Origin: Nucisporomicrobium flavum
GTDB taxonomy: Bacteria; Actinomycetota; Actinomycetes; Mycobacteriales; Micromonosporaceae
Reading direction: 5' to 3'
Assembly: GCF_016464385.1 (NCBI RefSeq)
Contig: NZ_JADMLH010000024.1
Location: 47,927-111,926, forward strand
DNA length: 64,000 nt
Below, one piece after another: positions 37,157-45,269 of this stretch. The notes under the pieces were generated by a model, which saw only the letters and a program-made list of their open reading frames with translations, had not been told where the DNA came from and did no database searches. Position 1 is the stretch's first letter. Each line of letters begins with the position of its first letter. The position numbers and the translations under genes are program-made.

Positions 37157-37660
37157 ATGACGACTCCTTCCGAGACCGATCTCGAGATCGTCGCCGAGCA
37201 ACTCGGCCGCCGCCCCCGCGGCACCCGCGCCGTCGCGCACCGCTGCCCCTGCGGCAACCCGGACGTGGTGGAGACCGAGCCCCGCCTGGACGACGGCACC
37301 CCGTTCCCGACGATGTTCTACCTGACCTGCCCGCGGGCGACGGCTGCGTGCAGCCGCCTCGAGTCCGCCGGCGTCATGCGGGACATGCAGGAACGGCTCT
37401 CCACCGACCCGGAGCTGGCGCAGCGTTACCGCGCCGCCCACGAGGATTATCTGGCCCGCCGCGAGGCCGTGCGGCACGTACCGGAGATCGAGAAGGTCTC
37501 CGCCGGCGGCATGCCCGACCGGGTCAAGTGCCTGCACGTGCACCTCGGGCACGCGCTGGCCGCCGGGCCGGGCGTGAACCCGTTCGGCGACGAGGTCCGG
37601 GCGGCCGTCGAGCCGTGGTGGGCCGACGGCCCCTGCGTGCGGCCCACCGAAGAAGCGTGA
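37157..37660 (+). CDS. DUF501 family protein
   Basis: A 167-aa protein starting MTTPSETDLEIVAEQLGRRP. It shows the DUF501 pattern: RAVAHRCPCGNPDVVETEP, then FPTMFYLTCPRATAACSRLE with conserved cysteines, and RVKCLHVHLGHALAAGPGVN PFGDE near the end. Cys and His residues (CPCGN, LTCP, KCLHVH) could bind a metal. The family is almost confined to actinobacteria, sits between ftsB and ppx, and has no assigned function. Its start directly follows the FtsB-like stop and its own stop overlaps the next start (GTGA), so all are in one operon. No membrane segment is visible. Confidence 0.9.
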   Translation: MTTPSETDLEIVAEQLGRRPRGTRAVAHRCPCGNPDVVETEPRLDDGTPFPTMFYLTCPRATAACSRLESAGVMRDMQERLSTDPELAQRYRAAHEDYLARREAVRHVPEIEKVSAGGMPDRVKCLHVHLGHALAAGPGVNPFGDEVRAAVEPWWADGPCVRPTEEA

Positions 37661-38169
37661 CGGCCGTGCCGATCGAGATCCGCCGGGCCCGCACGTCCGA
37701 CATCAAGGCCATCCGCGCGCTCGTGGACACGTACACCGCGGACCGGCGCCTGCTCAGCAAGGCCACCGTCACCCTGTACGAGAGCGTCCAGGAGTTCTGG
37801 GTGGCCGTGGACGCCGGCCAGGACCGGGTCGTCGGCTGCGGCGCGCTGCACGTCATGTGGGAGGACCTGGCGGAGATCCGCACGGTCGCCGTCGATCCCG
37901 CGTACCGGGGGCAGAAGATCGGCCACCGTCTCGTCACCGAGCTGCTGGACGCGGCCCGGGAGCTCGGCGTGGCCCGGGTCTTCTGCCTGACCTTCGAGAC
38001 CCGTTTCTTCGCGTCGTTCGGCTTCGCGGAGATCGACGGCGCGCCGGTGCCGCACGCCGTGTACGAGCAGCTGCTGCGCTCGTACGACGAGGGTGTCGCG
38101 GAGTTCCTCGACCTGGAGCGGGTGAAGCCGAATACGCTCGGCAACACGAGGATGTTGCTCCACCTTTAG
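37657..38169 (+). CDS. argA: ArgA-like amino-acid N-acetyltransferase (GNAT)
   Basis: A 170-aa GNAT protein from GTG 37657 (GTGA overlap; GTG 37666 is an alternative). Acetyl-CoA binding is seen in IRTVAVDPAYRGQKIGHRLV, the R/Q-x-x-G-x-G/A motif. Other parts, RRARTSDIKAIRALVDTYTA, GCGALHVMWEDLAEI and the terminal ERVKPNTLGNTRMLLHL, closely match what I recall of the short mycobacterial enzyme Rv2747, which starts arginine synthesis by acetylating glutamate or glutamine. It replaces the classical long ArgA. It is embedded in the division/phosphate operon, away from other arg genes. Confidence 0.85.
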   Translation: MTAVPIEIRRARTSDIKAIRALVDTYTADRRLLSKATVTLYESVQEFWVAVDAGQDRVVGCGALHVMWEDLAEIRTVAVDPAYRGQKIGHRLVTELLDAARELGVARVFCLTFETRFFASFGFAEIDGAPVPHAVYEQLLRSYDEGVAEFLDLERVKPNTLGNTRMLLHL

Positions 38170-38179
38170 GAGGCCCGGC

Positions 38180-39085
38180 GTGCAAGTCGCCGCGATCGAC
38201 TGTGGCACCAACTCGATCCGACTGCTGATCGCCGACGTGGCCGGCGGGGCGCTGACCGACGTCTCGCGGCGGATGGAGATCGTCCGGCTGGGCGAGGGCG
38301 TGGACCGGACCGGACGGCTGGCGCCGGAGGCGATCGAGCGCACCCGTACGGCGCTGCTGGGGTACGCCGCGGAGATCGCCGAGCTGGGCGTCGACCGGGT
38401 CCGCATGTGCGCCACGTCTGCGTCCCGGGACGCCTCCAACGCGGAGGACTTCCGGTCGATGGTCCGGGCGGTGCTGGGCGTCGAGCCGGAGGTCATCTCC
38501 GGCGAGGAGGAGGCCCGGCTGTCCTTCGCCGGCGCCGTGAACGGCCTGAACGCGGAGCCGCCGTACCTGGTGGTCGACATCGGCGGCGGCTCCACCGAGT
38601 TCGTGGTCGGTTTCGAGCGGGTGGAGCACGCCGTCTCGGTGGACATCGGCTGCGTCCGCATGACCGAGCGCCATCTGCACGGCGACCCGCCCGCCCCGGC
38701 GGAGGTGGCGGCCGCGGAGGCGGACATCACGAGGACGGTCGACGCGGCGCTGCGCAAGGTCTCGGGCCATGGCGCGATGACGCTGGTGGGACTCGCGGGC
38801 TCGGTGACGACGGTCGCGGCGCTGGCGTTGCGCCTCCCGGAGTACGACGCGGCCCGCATCCATCACGCCCGCATCCCGTACGACGACGTGGCGAAGGTGA
38901 CGGCCGACCTGCTCGGCTCGACCGTGGCGGACCGCCGGGACCTGCCGGTGATGCATCCGGGCCGGGCCGACGTGATCGGCGCGGGGGCACTCATCCTGCG
39001 GGTGATCATGGAGCGGTCCGGGAAGCTGTCGGTGGTCGCCAGCGAGCACGACATCCTGGACGGGATCGCCTTCTCCCTGGCCTGA
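38180..39085 (+). CDS. ppx: Exopolyphosphatase / guanosine pentaphosphatase (Ppx/GppA family)
   Basis: A 301-aa ASKHA-fold phosphatase from GTG 38180, with AGGAGG at 38168–38173. Phosphate-1 loop: AIDCGTNSIRLLIADV; catalytic Glu in MCATSASRDASNAEDF region; phosphate-2 loop VVDIGGGSTEFVVGF; adenosine-like motif LVGLAGSVTTVAALAL. It is the short form (about 300 aa) with no C-terminal HD domain, as usual in actinomycetes. It releases phosphate from polyphosphate or converts pppGpp to ppGpp. Last gene of the eno-to-ppx run; polyphosphate and alarmone metabolism also connect in principle to the RelA/SpoT gene at 32451. Confidence 0.93.
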   Translation: MQVAAIDCGTNSIRLLIADVAGGALTDVSRRMEIVRLGEGVDRTGRLAPEAIERTRTALLGYAAEIAELGVDRVRMCATSASRDASNAEDFRSMVRAVLGVEPEVISGEEEARLSFAGAVNGLNAEPPYLVVDIGGGSTEFVVGFERVEHAVSVDIGCVRMTERHLHGDPPAPAEVAAAEADITRTVDAALRKVSGHGAMTLVGLAGSVTTVAALALRLPEYDAARIHHARIPYDDVAKVTADLLGSTVADRRDLPVMHPGRADVIGAGALILRVIMERSGKLSVVASEHDILDGIAFSLA

Positions 39086-39115
39086 CCTGCGGGCGACATG
39101 CGGACGATCCATCGA

Positions 39116-39146
39116 TTGGACACTACTTCGCATCGCGCACTACTGT
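39116..39146 (+). promoter_or_regulatory. Candidate promoter and repeat before the PadR gene
   Basis: TTGGAC (39116–39121) and TACTGT (39141–39146) form a –35/–10 pair with a 19-base spacer. The GTG start at 39154 lies 7 bases after the –10, so a leaderless mRNA is likely. CACTACT occurs twice (39121 and 39139) and overlaps the promoter, a possible PadR autoregulatory site. Confidence 0.5.
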
Positions 39147-39153
39147 GCTCCCC

Positions 39154-39483
39154 GTGGATACGACCCAGCTCCTCAAGGGAGTGCTGGATCTGGCTGTCCT
39201 CGCCGCCCTCCGCGACGAGGACGGCTACGGTTACGACATCCTGCGCCGCCTGCGCACCGCCGGCCTCGGCGAGGTGGGCGACGCCTCGGTCTACGGCACG
39301 CTGCGCCGGCTGTTCAACGCCGGCCTGCTCACCACGTACGTGGTGCCCAGCGTGGAGGGGCCGCACCGCAAGTACTACTCGCTGAACGCCGCCGGGCGGG
39401 ACGAGTTGCAGCGGTCGGGCAAGATCTGGCACGGGTTCGCATCAACGATGGACGATCTGCTTCGCGAGCGGGAGACGGCGTGA
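39154..39483 (+). CDS. PadR-family transcriptional regulator
   Basis: A 109-aa winged-helix protein from GTG 39154. The PadR fold is clear: VDTTQLLKGVLDLAVLAALR, then GYGYDILRRLRTAGLGEVGD, the recognition helix ASVYGTLRRLFNAGLL, and the wing GPHRKYYSLNAAGRDEL. The short C-terminus makes it subfamily-2 like, dimerising by one helix. PadR repressors commonly control the adjacent membrane protein gene; here it overlaps the HAAS-type gene at 39480 by 4 bases, so both are one transcript. The inducer is unknown. Confidence 0.93.
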   Translation: MDTTQLLKGVLDLAVLAALRDEDGYGYDILRRLRTAGLGEVGDASVYGTLRRLFNAGLLTTYVVPSVEGPHRKYYSLNAAGRDELQRSGKIWHGFASTMDDLLRERETA

Positions 39484-40430
39484 ATTCCACGGCTCAGGAC
39501 GAGATCATCGCGTACGTGTTCGCGGTCCGCGCGGCCCTCGGGGACCTGCCCGAGGCGCAGCGCGACGAGCTGCTCGAGGACCTGACCGAGCACTTGACCG
39601 AGGTCATGGCCGACGGCGAGGGGTCGCTCATCGACCGGCTCGGCAGCCCTGAGGCGTACGCCGCGGAGCTGCGCGGCACGGCGCCGTTCGTGGGTGGCTT
39701 CCCCGACCCGCCGCGGTCTGCCAACCCCTTCGCGGAGCTGCGCGAGCAGTTCGTCCCGCAGCTGCGCGAGCACGTCTACCCCCTGCTGCGGGTGGTGGAC
39801 GAGCGCCTCGGAAAGCTTCTGGGCTACCCGCGCGCCCGGGACTTCTTCGTGCTGCTGCGCCCCGCCTGGTGGGTGGTGCGCGGCTACCTGGCGGCCATGG
39901 TGGTGGCCGTGATGCTGGACGGCACCGGGCAGCCGATCGGCCTGCTGCCGCGCATCGGCGGGAGCGACGTGGTGGCGCTGCTGCTCCTCGGCGCCGCGGT
40001 CCTCGGCTCGATCTGGCTGGGCCGCCGGTCGCTGCGGCTGCGGTGGTGGCCGCGTCTCGCCCTGTACCTGGGGTCCTTCGTGCTGGTCATGGTGGCGCTG
40101 ACCGGGTTCGTGGAGGCCGACAGCAGCACCCGGGACTCGTACTACTCGGACGTCAACTACGACAACCCGTACAGCGGTGTGGAGGACGTGTTCGTCTACG
40201 ACGAGCAGGGACGCCTGATAGACAACGCGCGCCTCTTCGACCAGAACGGCGAGCCGATCCACCTCGGCAGCGCGTACTGCTACGACGAGTACGGCAACCT
40301 GCTCGAGGAATCGGACGCGGGCGTCTACCCGTACTGTCCGGAGAAGGCTCCGTTCCGCATGCCCGGCGCCGCTCCGAAGGCGTCGGCGAGCGTGGAGCCG
40401 ACGACGACGCCGAGCGCCAAGGGTCGTTGA
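39480..40430 (+). CDS. HAAS-domain (DUF1700-like) membrane protein
   Basis: A 316-aa protein. The N-terminal 90 residues form the HAAS helical module (IIAYVFAVRAALGDLPEAQR, LLEDLTEHLTEVMADGEGSL, IDRLGSPEAYAAEL) that is typically encoded next to PadR regulators. Three membrane helices follow at about 138–155, 165–183 and 193–212 (WWVVRGYLAAMVVAVML; VVALLLLGAAVLGSIWL; ALYLGSFVLVMVALTGF), then an extracytoplasmic Tyr/Asp-rich segment (RDSYYSDVNYDNPYSGVEDV, YCYDEYGNLLEE) resembling RHS/YD-like strands. The GTG start overlaps padR. Function unknown; the PadR–HAAS pair usually responds to envelope stress or drugs. Confidence 0.85.
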   Translation: MNSTAQDEIIAYVFAVRAALGDLPEAQRDELLEDLTEHLTEVMADGEGSLIDRLGSPEAYAAELRGTAPFVGGFPDPPRSANPFAELREQFVPQLREHVYPLLRVVDERLGKLLGYPRARDFFVLLRPAWWVVRGYLAAMVVAVMLDGTGQPIGLLPRIGGSDVVALLLLGAAVLGSIWLGRRSLRLRWWPRLALYLGSFVLVMVALTGFVEADSSTRDSYYSDVNYDNPYSGVEDVFVYDEQGRLIDNARLFDQNGEPIHLGSAYCYDEYGNLLEESDAGVYPYCPEKAPFRMPGAAPKASASVEPTTTPSAKGR

Positions 40431-40437
40431 GACCCGT

Positions 40438-40773
40438 GTGAACAAACTCCTCGGCGTCGCTCTTCTGGCGGCGCTGCTGGGTGTGCTGGTCCTGACCGTG
40501 TTCCGCGGCGGGGACGAGGCGGCGGACGCGGCGGTCGGCGACTGCCTCGCCGCCCCGGTCACCGTGCGGGTCGGCGAGGACGCCGAGGCCGACGCCAAGG
40601 TGGTCGGGTGCGGCTCCGCGTACGCCGCGTACACGGTGGTCGGCCGGCTCGACGGCCAGAGCGACCCGCGCACCACCGCCTGTGAGACGTACTTCCAGGC
40701 CAACGAGGAGTACTTCGTCTACAGCAGCACGGCCGGCGACGGCTACCTGCTCTGCCTCGCCCGGCGGCGCTGA
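40438..40773 (+). CDS. Small membrane-anchored or secreted protein
   Basis: A 111-aa protein with an N-terminal hydrophobic segment (LLGVALLAALLGVLVLTVF, residues 4–22), lacking a lipobox, then a domain of about 85 residues: VGDCLAAPVTVRVGE, AKVVGCGSAYAAYTVVGRLD, TTACETYFQANEEYFVYSST, YLLCLARRR. Four cysteines spaced through it could form two disulfides outside the cell. This pattern (VGDC … V.C …  AxYxVVG … C … LC) is like the small LppU/SCO3897-type secreted proteins. GTG at 40438 is 7 bases after the previous stop, so it belongs to the padR operon. Function unknown. Confidence 0.8.
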   Translation: MNKLLGVALLAALLGVLVLTVFRGGDEAADAAVGDCLAAPVTVRVGEDAEADAKVVGCGSAYAAYTVVGRLDGQSDPRTTACETYFQANEEYFVYSSTAGDGYLLCLARRR

Positions 40774-40796
40774 GCCCGCCCCGGGATACTTGACCG

Positions 40797-41534
40797 GTGC
40801 TCAGCCGTACCCCTGAAGACGTCGCCGCCCACGCGGCCGCCGCGCCGGACCTCACCGTGCTGGACGCCGGCGTCGCGGATTGTTTCGCCTGCCCGCGCCT
40901 GGTCACATGGCGTGAGGAGGTCGCGGCCACGAAGCGTGCCGCCTTCCGGGACTGGACGTACTGGGGGCGGCCCATCCCGGGGTTCGGCCCGGCCGACGCG
41001 CCGATCGCCATCCTCGGCCTCGCGCCGGCCGCGCACGGCGGCAACCGGACCGGCCGGATCTTCACCGGCGACCGCTCCGGCGACGTGCTCATCGCCGCGA
41101 TGCACCGTGCCGGCCTGGCGAACCAGCCGACCAGTGTCTCCGCCGACGACGGTCTGGAGCTGCTGCACACCCGCATCTTCGCCGCCGTCCGCTGCGCGCC
41201 GCCGGACAACAAACCGCTCCCGGTCGAGCGCGACACCTGCGCACCCTGGATGCGGCGCGAGCTGACATTGATCAAACCCACGCTGCGGGTGGTGATCGCC
41301 CTGGGTGGCTTCGCCTGGGCGGCGTGGTGGCCGGCCCTGACCTCCGTGTACGGCGTGAAGCCGCCGGTGCCCAGGCCCGCGTTCGGGCACGGCGCCCGGG
41401 TGTCCGTGCCGGGCGCGCCGGACCTGCTGGGCTGCTATCACGTGTCGCAGCAGAACACGTTCACCGGCCGGCTCACCCCGGCCATGCTGGACGACGTCTT
41501 CGACAGTGCGAAACGGCTGGCGGGCCTGGCATGA
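40797..41534 (+). CDS. Family 5 uracil-DNA glycosylase (UdgB)
   Basis: A 245-aa protein of the uracil-DNA glycosylase superfamily. The 4Fe–4S cluster ligands are Cys29 and Cys32 (DCFACPRLV) and Cys133 and Cys148 (VRCAPPDNKPLP … DTCAPW). Motif A is LGLAPAAHGGNRTGRIFTGD, with Ala rather than Asp/Asn at the catalytic position as in family 5, and motif B is GCYHVSQQNTFTGRL. It removes uracil, and in this family also hypoxanthine and other deaminated bases, from DNA. The GTG start follows GATACT (40785–40790) by 6 bases, suggesting a leaderless transcript. The following operon overlaps closely but is functionally unrelated. Confidence 0.92.
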   Translation: MLSRTPEDVAAHAAAAPDLTVLDAGVADCFACPRLVTWREEVAATKRAAFRDWTYWGRPIPGFGPADAPIAILGLAPAAHGGNRTGRIFTGDRSGDVLIAAMHRAGLANQPTSVSADDGLELLHTRIFAAVRCAPPDNKPLPVERDTCAPWMRRELTLIKPTLRVVIALGGFAWAAWWPALTSVYGVKPPVPRPAFGHGARVSVPGAPDLLGCYHVSQQNTFTGRLTPAMLDDVFDSAKRLAGLA

Positions 41535-41537
41535 TTC

Positions 41538-42287
41538 GTGTCCTGCCGACTTTCCTCCCGCACACGGATCAGGGCCTGCGCATTGGATCTCGCCGCACTG
41601 CGTCGCTGGTGGCCGCTCGCCGCCGTCCTCGCGCTGCTCTTCGTCACCTCGCTGGCGGCCACCCGGTCGGCGCCGCAGCTGGAGCGGTTCAACCCGGACG
41701 CCGACGGGGCGGCCGCCGAGACCGCAGCGCCGCTGCTGCCGCCGACGCCTGAGGCGGCGCAGACGGCGACCCACGAGCCGGTCGAGGCGGCCCGCGGGCT
41801 GCCCGACTGGCTGGGTACCGCGGCCTGGATCGTCATCGTGGTCGCCGGGCTGGCGGTGATCCTGCTGGTCGCCTGGGCCGTCGTCCGTGACCGGAGCCGG
41901 CGTCGCGTGCGGCGGGGCGCCCGCGGGGCCGTGCCGCGTTCGGACGCCCGTACGGCCGAGGACCTCGTCGCCGCGCTCGACGCCGGCCTGCAGGAGCTGT
42001 CCGACACCGACCGCGACCCTCGCCGCGCCGTCATCGCCTGCTGGGTACGCCTCGAGCAGGCCGCGGCGGCGGCCGGCACGCCCCGGCACGCCGGCGACAG
42101 CCCCACCGACCTGGTCGCCCGCCTCCTCGCCGAGCAGCGGGTCGAGGCGGCCGTGCTGACCCCGTTCGCCGACGTCTACCGCCAGGCCCGGTACGCGACC
42201 CACACGGTCGACAACCAGATGCGCCACCAGGCCCGCACCGCGCTGGAACAGTTGCGCGCCGACCTCGGGGCGGGGGTGGCCCTATGA
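41538..42287 (+). CDS. DUF4129-like membrane protein
   Basis: A protein of up to 249 aa with two membrane helices (RWWPLAAVLALLFVTSLAAT, about 23–42, and WIVIVVAGLAVILLVAWAVV, about 97–116) flanking a Pro/Ala-rich external segment. The C-terminal cytoplasmic region (DPRRAVIACWVRLEQAAAAA, HAGDSPTDLVARLL, VLTPFADVYRQARYATHTVD) is the DUF4129 helical domain. The start is GTG 41538; TTG 41583 just before the first helix is possible. DUF4129 genes travel with moxR and DUF58 genes, as here, and are thought to belong to a MoxR-chaperoned envelope complex. It overlaps the next gene by 4 bases. Confidence 0.85.
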   Translation: MSCRLSSRTRIRACALDLAALRRWWPLAAVLALLFVTSLAATRSAPQLERFNPDADGAAAETAAPLLPPTPEAAQTATHEPVEAARGLPDWLGTAAWIVIVVAGLAVILLVAWAVVRDRSRRRVRRGARGAVPRSDARTAEDLVAALDAGLQELSDTDRDPRRAVIACWVRLEQAAAAAGTPRHAGDSPTDLVARLLAEQRVEAAVLTPFADVYRQARYATHTVDNQMRHQARTALEQLRADLGAGVAL

Positions 42288-42880
42288 CCCGGGACGACGG
42301 TGGTCTCGAGGACCTGTTCGCCGGCGGGGCCGAGCGCCCGGCCGAGGAGGCGCCGGAAGCCCCCGCGAAGCCGCGCTCCCGGGTCGGCTGGGTGCTGCGC
42401 AACGCGCTGCTCGTCGCCGTCGCGACCGCCGTGACCGTGGCGGTCCTGCGCTCCCAGGGCATCAAGGTGTCGGTGCTGCTCATCGTGGCCGCGTTCGCCG
42501 CGTTGCGGCTGCTCATGCTGGCGGTGTCCGAAGTGGCCCCGCCACCGCCCCCGCGGGCCCGCAGCCGCAGGGGTGAGGAGAGCGCCGACTACCGCTGGGC
42601 CGGCAACGACACGCTGCGCATCGCCGTACGCCGGTGGGAGCAGCAACTGGACTGGTCGCACGACGACGCCGAGCGCTTCTCGCGTATCGTGCTGCCCGCG
42701 CTCACCGAGTTGGCCGACGAGCGCCTGCGGCTGCGGCACGGGGTCACCCAGGCCTCGGATCCCCGGCGGGCCCGCGAGCTGCTGGGCGAGCCGCTGTGGC
42801 AGGTGCTGCACGACCCGGGACGGCGGCCGCCGAAGGCCCGGGAGATGTCGGCGGTCGTCGACGCACTGGAGAAGATCTGA
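42284..42880 (+). CDS. Membrane protein of the MoxR/DUF58 operon
   Basis: A 198-aa protein with a Glu/Ala-rich N-terminus and two adjacent membrane helices (VLRNALLVAVATAVTVAVLR; VSVLLIVAAFAALRLLMLAV). The cytoplasmic C-terminus, RIAVRRWEQQLDWSHDDAER, then FSRIVLPALTELADERLRLR and WQVLHDPGRRPPKAREMSAV, is a helical domain conserved in actinomycete moxR loci. I have no family name for it. ATGA overlap with the upstream gene, and 13 bases before the moxR GTG. Its place suggests it is part of the same envelope complex. Confidence 0.78.
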   Translation: MTRDDGGLEDLFAGGAERPAEEAPEAPAKPRSRVGWVLRNALLVAVATAVTVAVLRSQGIKVSVLLIVAAFAALRLLMLAVSEVAPPPPPRARSRRGEESADYRWAGNDTLRIAVRRWEQQLDWSHDDAERFSRIVLPALTELADERLRLRHGVTQASDPRRARELLGEPLWQVLHDPGRRPPKAREMSAVVDALEKI

Positions 42881-42893
42881 GAAGGGTGGATCG

Positions 42894-43904
42894 GTGACGG
42901 ACGCGAGCGTGGAGGCCCTGCCGCCCTACGAGGTGGGCCGGCTGGCCGGCGCGGTCCTCGACTCGGTCGGCAGCGTGGTGGTGGGCAAGCGGGACGCCCT
43001 CGAGCTGGTCCTGGCCGGCATCCTGGCCGGCGGCCACGTGCTGCTGGAGGACCTGCCGGGGCTGGGCAAGACCCTGACCGCCCGCTGCTTCGCGCAGGCG
43101 CTCGGGCTCGACTTCCGCCGCCTGCAGTTCACCCCGGACCTGCTGCCCGCGGACGTGACCGGTTCCTTCCTGTACGACCAGCGCAAGGGCGACTTCGCCT
43201 TCCGGGCCGGCCCGGTGTTCACGAACATGCTGCTCGCCGACGAGATCAACCGGACGCCGCCGAAGACCCAGGCGGCGCTGCTGGAGGCGATGCAGGAGAA
43301 GCAGGTGTCGGTCGAGGGCGTCACGTACCGCCTGGACCCGCCGTTCCACGTGCTCGCCACCGCCAACCCGATCGAGTACGAGGGCACGTACCCGCTGCCC
43401 GAGGCGCAGCTGGACCGCTTCATGCTGCGGGTCTCGTTCGGCTACCCGACCCAGGACGAGGAGTGGGACGTCCTGCGCCGCCGCATGTCCCGCCGCCAGG
43501 AGGAGGCGCAGCTCGCGCCGGTCGTGAACGCCCGCACGCTGCAGGCGATGCAGGGCGCGCTGGAGTCGGTCGCCGTCGAGGACTCCATCGGCCGGTACAT
43601 CGTCGCGCTCACCTCGGCGACCCGGGAGCACGCCTCGGCGCTGGTCGGCTCGTCGCCGCGCGGCTCGCTGGCCCTGCTCCTGCTCGCCCGGGCCCGAGCG
43701 GCGATGGTGGGCCGCGACTACGTGGTGCCGGAGGACGTCAAGGACGTCGCCGTGCCCGCGCTTGCGCACCGGATCACGCTGCGTCCGGAGATGTGGTTGC
43801 GCCGCGTCGACCCGTCGTTCGTGGTGCAGGAGGTGCTGCAGAACGTGCCGGCGCCGGCCAGCGGGGCACTGCCGACGTACGCGGGCGGGTACGCCGAGCA
43901 GTGA
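42894..43904 (+). CDS. MoxR-family AAA+ ATPase
   Basis: A 336-aa AAA+ protein from GTG 42894, with AGAAGGG just upstream. Walker A LEDLPGLGKTLTARCFAQAL (about residues 50–69), pre-sensor VTGSFLYDQRKGDFAFRAGP, Walker B MLLADEINRTPPKTQAALLE, sensor 1 HVLATANPIEYEGTYPLPEA with the arginine finger in QLDRFMLRVSFGYP, and the lid domain ending VLQNVPAPA. MoxR ATPases act as chaperones that insert metals or assemble partner complexes, usually with DUF58/VWA proteins as here. The stop overlaps the DUF58 start (GTGA). Confidence 0.94.
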   Translation: MTDASVEALPPYEVGRLAGAVLDSVGSVVVGKRDALELVLAGILAGGHVLLEDLPGLGKTLTARCFAQALGLDFRRLQFTPDLLPADVTGSFLYDQRKGDFAFRAGPVFTNMLLADEINRTPPKTQAALLEAMQEKQVSVEGVTYRLDPPFHVLATANPIEYEGTYPLPEAQLDRFMLRVSFGYPTQDEEWDVLRRRMSRRQEEAQLAPVVNARTLQAMQGALESVAVEDSIGRYIVALTSATREHASALVGSSPRGSLALLLLARARAAMVGRDYVVPEDVKDVAVPALAHRITLRPEMWLRRVDPSFVVQEVLQNVPAPASGALPTYAGGYAEQ

Positions 43905-45268
43905 CACTCATCGACCCGCCGCCGCTGCGGGCCGCGGTGCCCCCGGCCGGGGCGGCGGCCGACGAGGGCTGGGCGCCCCCGGCCTGGGTGCCGACCCGTG
44001 CCCTGGGCCGGACGGTGCTGCTCACCGGCCTGCTGCTGGTGCTCGGCGTCGCGCTGGGCCGGGTCGACCTCGTGCTGCTGGCCGCGCCGTTCGCGATCGG
44101 GGCGGCCATCGGGCTGCGCCGGATGCCGCGCTCCGCTCCGGAGCTGCGGATCGACGCCGACGAGGAGCACATCGTCGAGGGCGGTGAGGTCACCGCCGGC
44201 GTGACCGTCGCCAACCCGGACGTCATCGCGTACGACCTGGTGGTGCTGCGGACCCGTACCTCGCCGTGGCTGGACCTGGAGGATGCCGACCGCCCGTTCG
44301 CCATCTCGGTCGCGCCGGACGGCTGGACGGCGGTCGAGCTGCCCGGCCGGGCGCTGCGCTGGGGCCGGCACGCCGTGGGCCCGGCTGCCGCGCGGGTGGC
44401 CGCGTGCGGCGGCCTGCTGGCCTGCCGTCCGGTCGTCGTCCCGGCCCGGGGCGTGCGGGTCTACCCGGAGACGGAGCCGTTCGCGGCCACCGAGGCGATG
44501 CCCGCGGCGGCCGGCCTGGTCGGCAACCACCGGTCGCGGCGGCCGGGCGAGGGCGGCGAGCTCGCCGGGGTACGCCCGTTCGCGCCGGGCGACCGGCTGC
44601 GTCGCATCGACTGGCGGGTGTCCCTGCGCACACGCGACCTGCACGTGGCGTCGACGCTGTCCGACCGCGACGCCGAGGTGCTGCTGCTCCTCGACGTGCT
44701 GGGTGAGGCGGGGGCGTCCGGCGGCGTGAAGGGCAAGGCGTCCGTGCTCGACACGACCGTACGGGCGGCCGCCGCGATCGCCGAGCACTACCTCCAGCGC
44801 GGCGACCGGGTCTCGCTGGCCGAGTACGGCTCCTCCGCCCGCCGCCTGCGCCCCGCAACCGGCCGCCGGCAGTACCTGACGGTGCTGGAGTGGCTGCTCG
44901 ACGTCCGCGCGGACACCACGGACAGCGAGCCGTACGAGCACGTCTTCGGCGCCCACAACGTCTCGTCGGACGCCCTCGTCGTGGTGCTGACCCCGCTGGT
45001 GGATCCCCGGGCGGCGGACATGCTGGCCGGGCTGGTGCAGTCCGGCCGCTACACGGTGGCCGTCGACACGCTGCCGGAGGGCGCCGCGCCGCCGCAGCGC
45101 AGCCAGTGGACGCCGCTGGCCACCCGGCTGTGGCGGATGGAACGGGAGAACGTGCTGGGCCGGCTGCGCGAGCACGGCGTACCCGTGGTGACCTGGGCCG
45201 GGGCGGGCAGCCTCGACCTCGTGCTGCGCGACGTGGCCCGGCTGGCATCCGCGCCCCGGGGGCGCTGA
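43901..45268 (+). CDS. DUF58 domain protein
   Basis: A 455-aa protein from GTG 43901. Two membrane helices (RTVLLTGLLLVLGVALG; VLLAAPFAIGAAIGLRR) are followed by a domain of about 190 residues of beta strands and then the DUF58 signature GELAGVRPFAPGDRLRRIDW (about 215–235), whose consensus is R.Y.pGD..R.I.W. A VWA-like fold follows with the strand VLLLLDVLGEAG; the usual DxSxS metal site is degenerate here. DUF58 proteins pair with MoxR ATPases. The C-terminus ends LRDVARLASAPRGR. Two bases separate its stop from the following gene's start. Confidence 0.9.
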   Translation: MTLIDPPPLRAAVPPAGAAADEGWAPPAWVPTRALGRTVLLTGLLLVLGVALGRVDLVLLAAPFAIGAAIGLRRMPRSAPELRIDADEEHIVEGGEVTAGVTVANPDVIAYDLVVLRTRTSPWLDLEDADRPFAISVAPDGWTAVELPGRALRWGRHAVGPAAARVAACGGLLACRPVVVPARGVRVYPETEPFAATEAMPAAAGLVGNHRSRRPGEGGELAGVRPFAPGDRLRRIDWRVSLRTRDLHVASTLSDRDAEVLLLLDVLGEAGASGGVKGKASVLDTTVRAAAAIAEHYLQRGDRVSLAEYGSSARRLRPATGRRQYLTVLEWLLDVRADTTDSEPYEHVFGAHNVSSDALVVVLTPLVDPRAADMLAGLVQSGRYTVAVDTLPEGAAPPQRSQWTPLATRLWRMERENVLGRLREHGVPVVTWAGAGSLDLVLRDVARLASAPRGR

Positions 45269-45269
45269 C

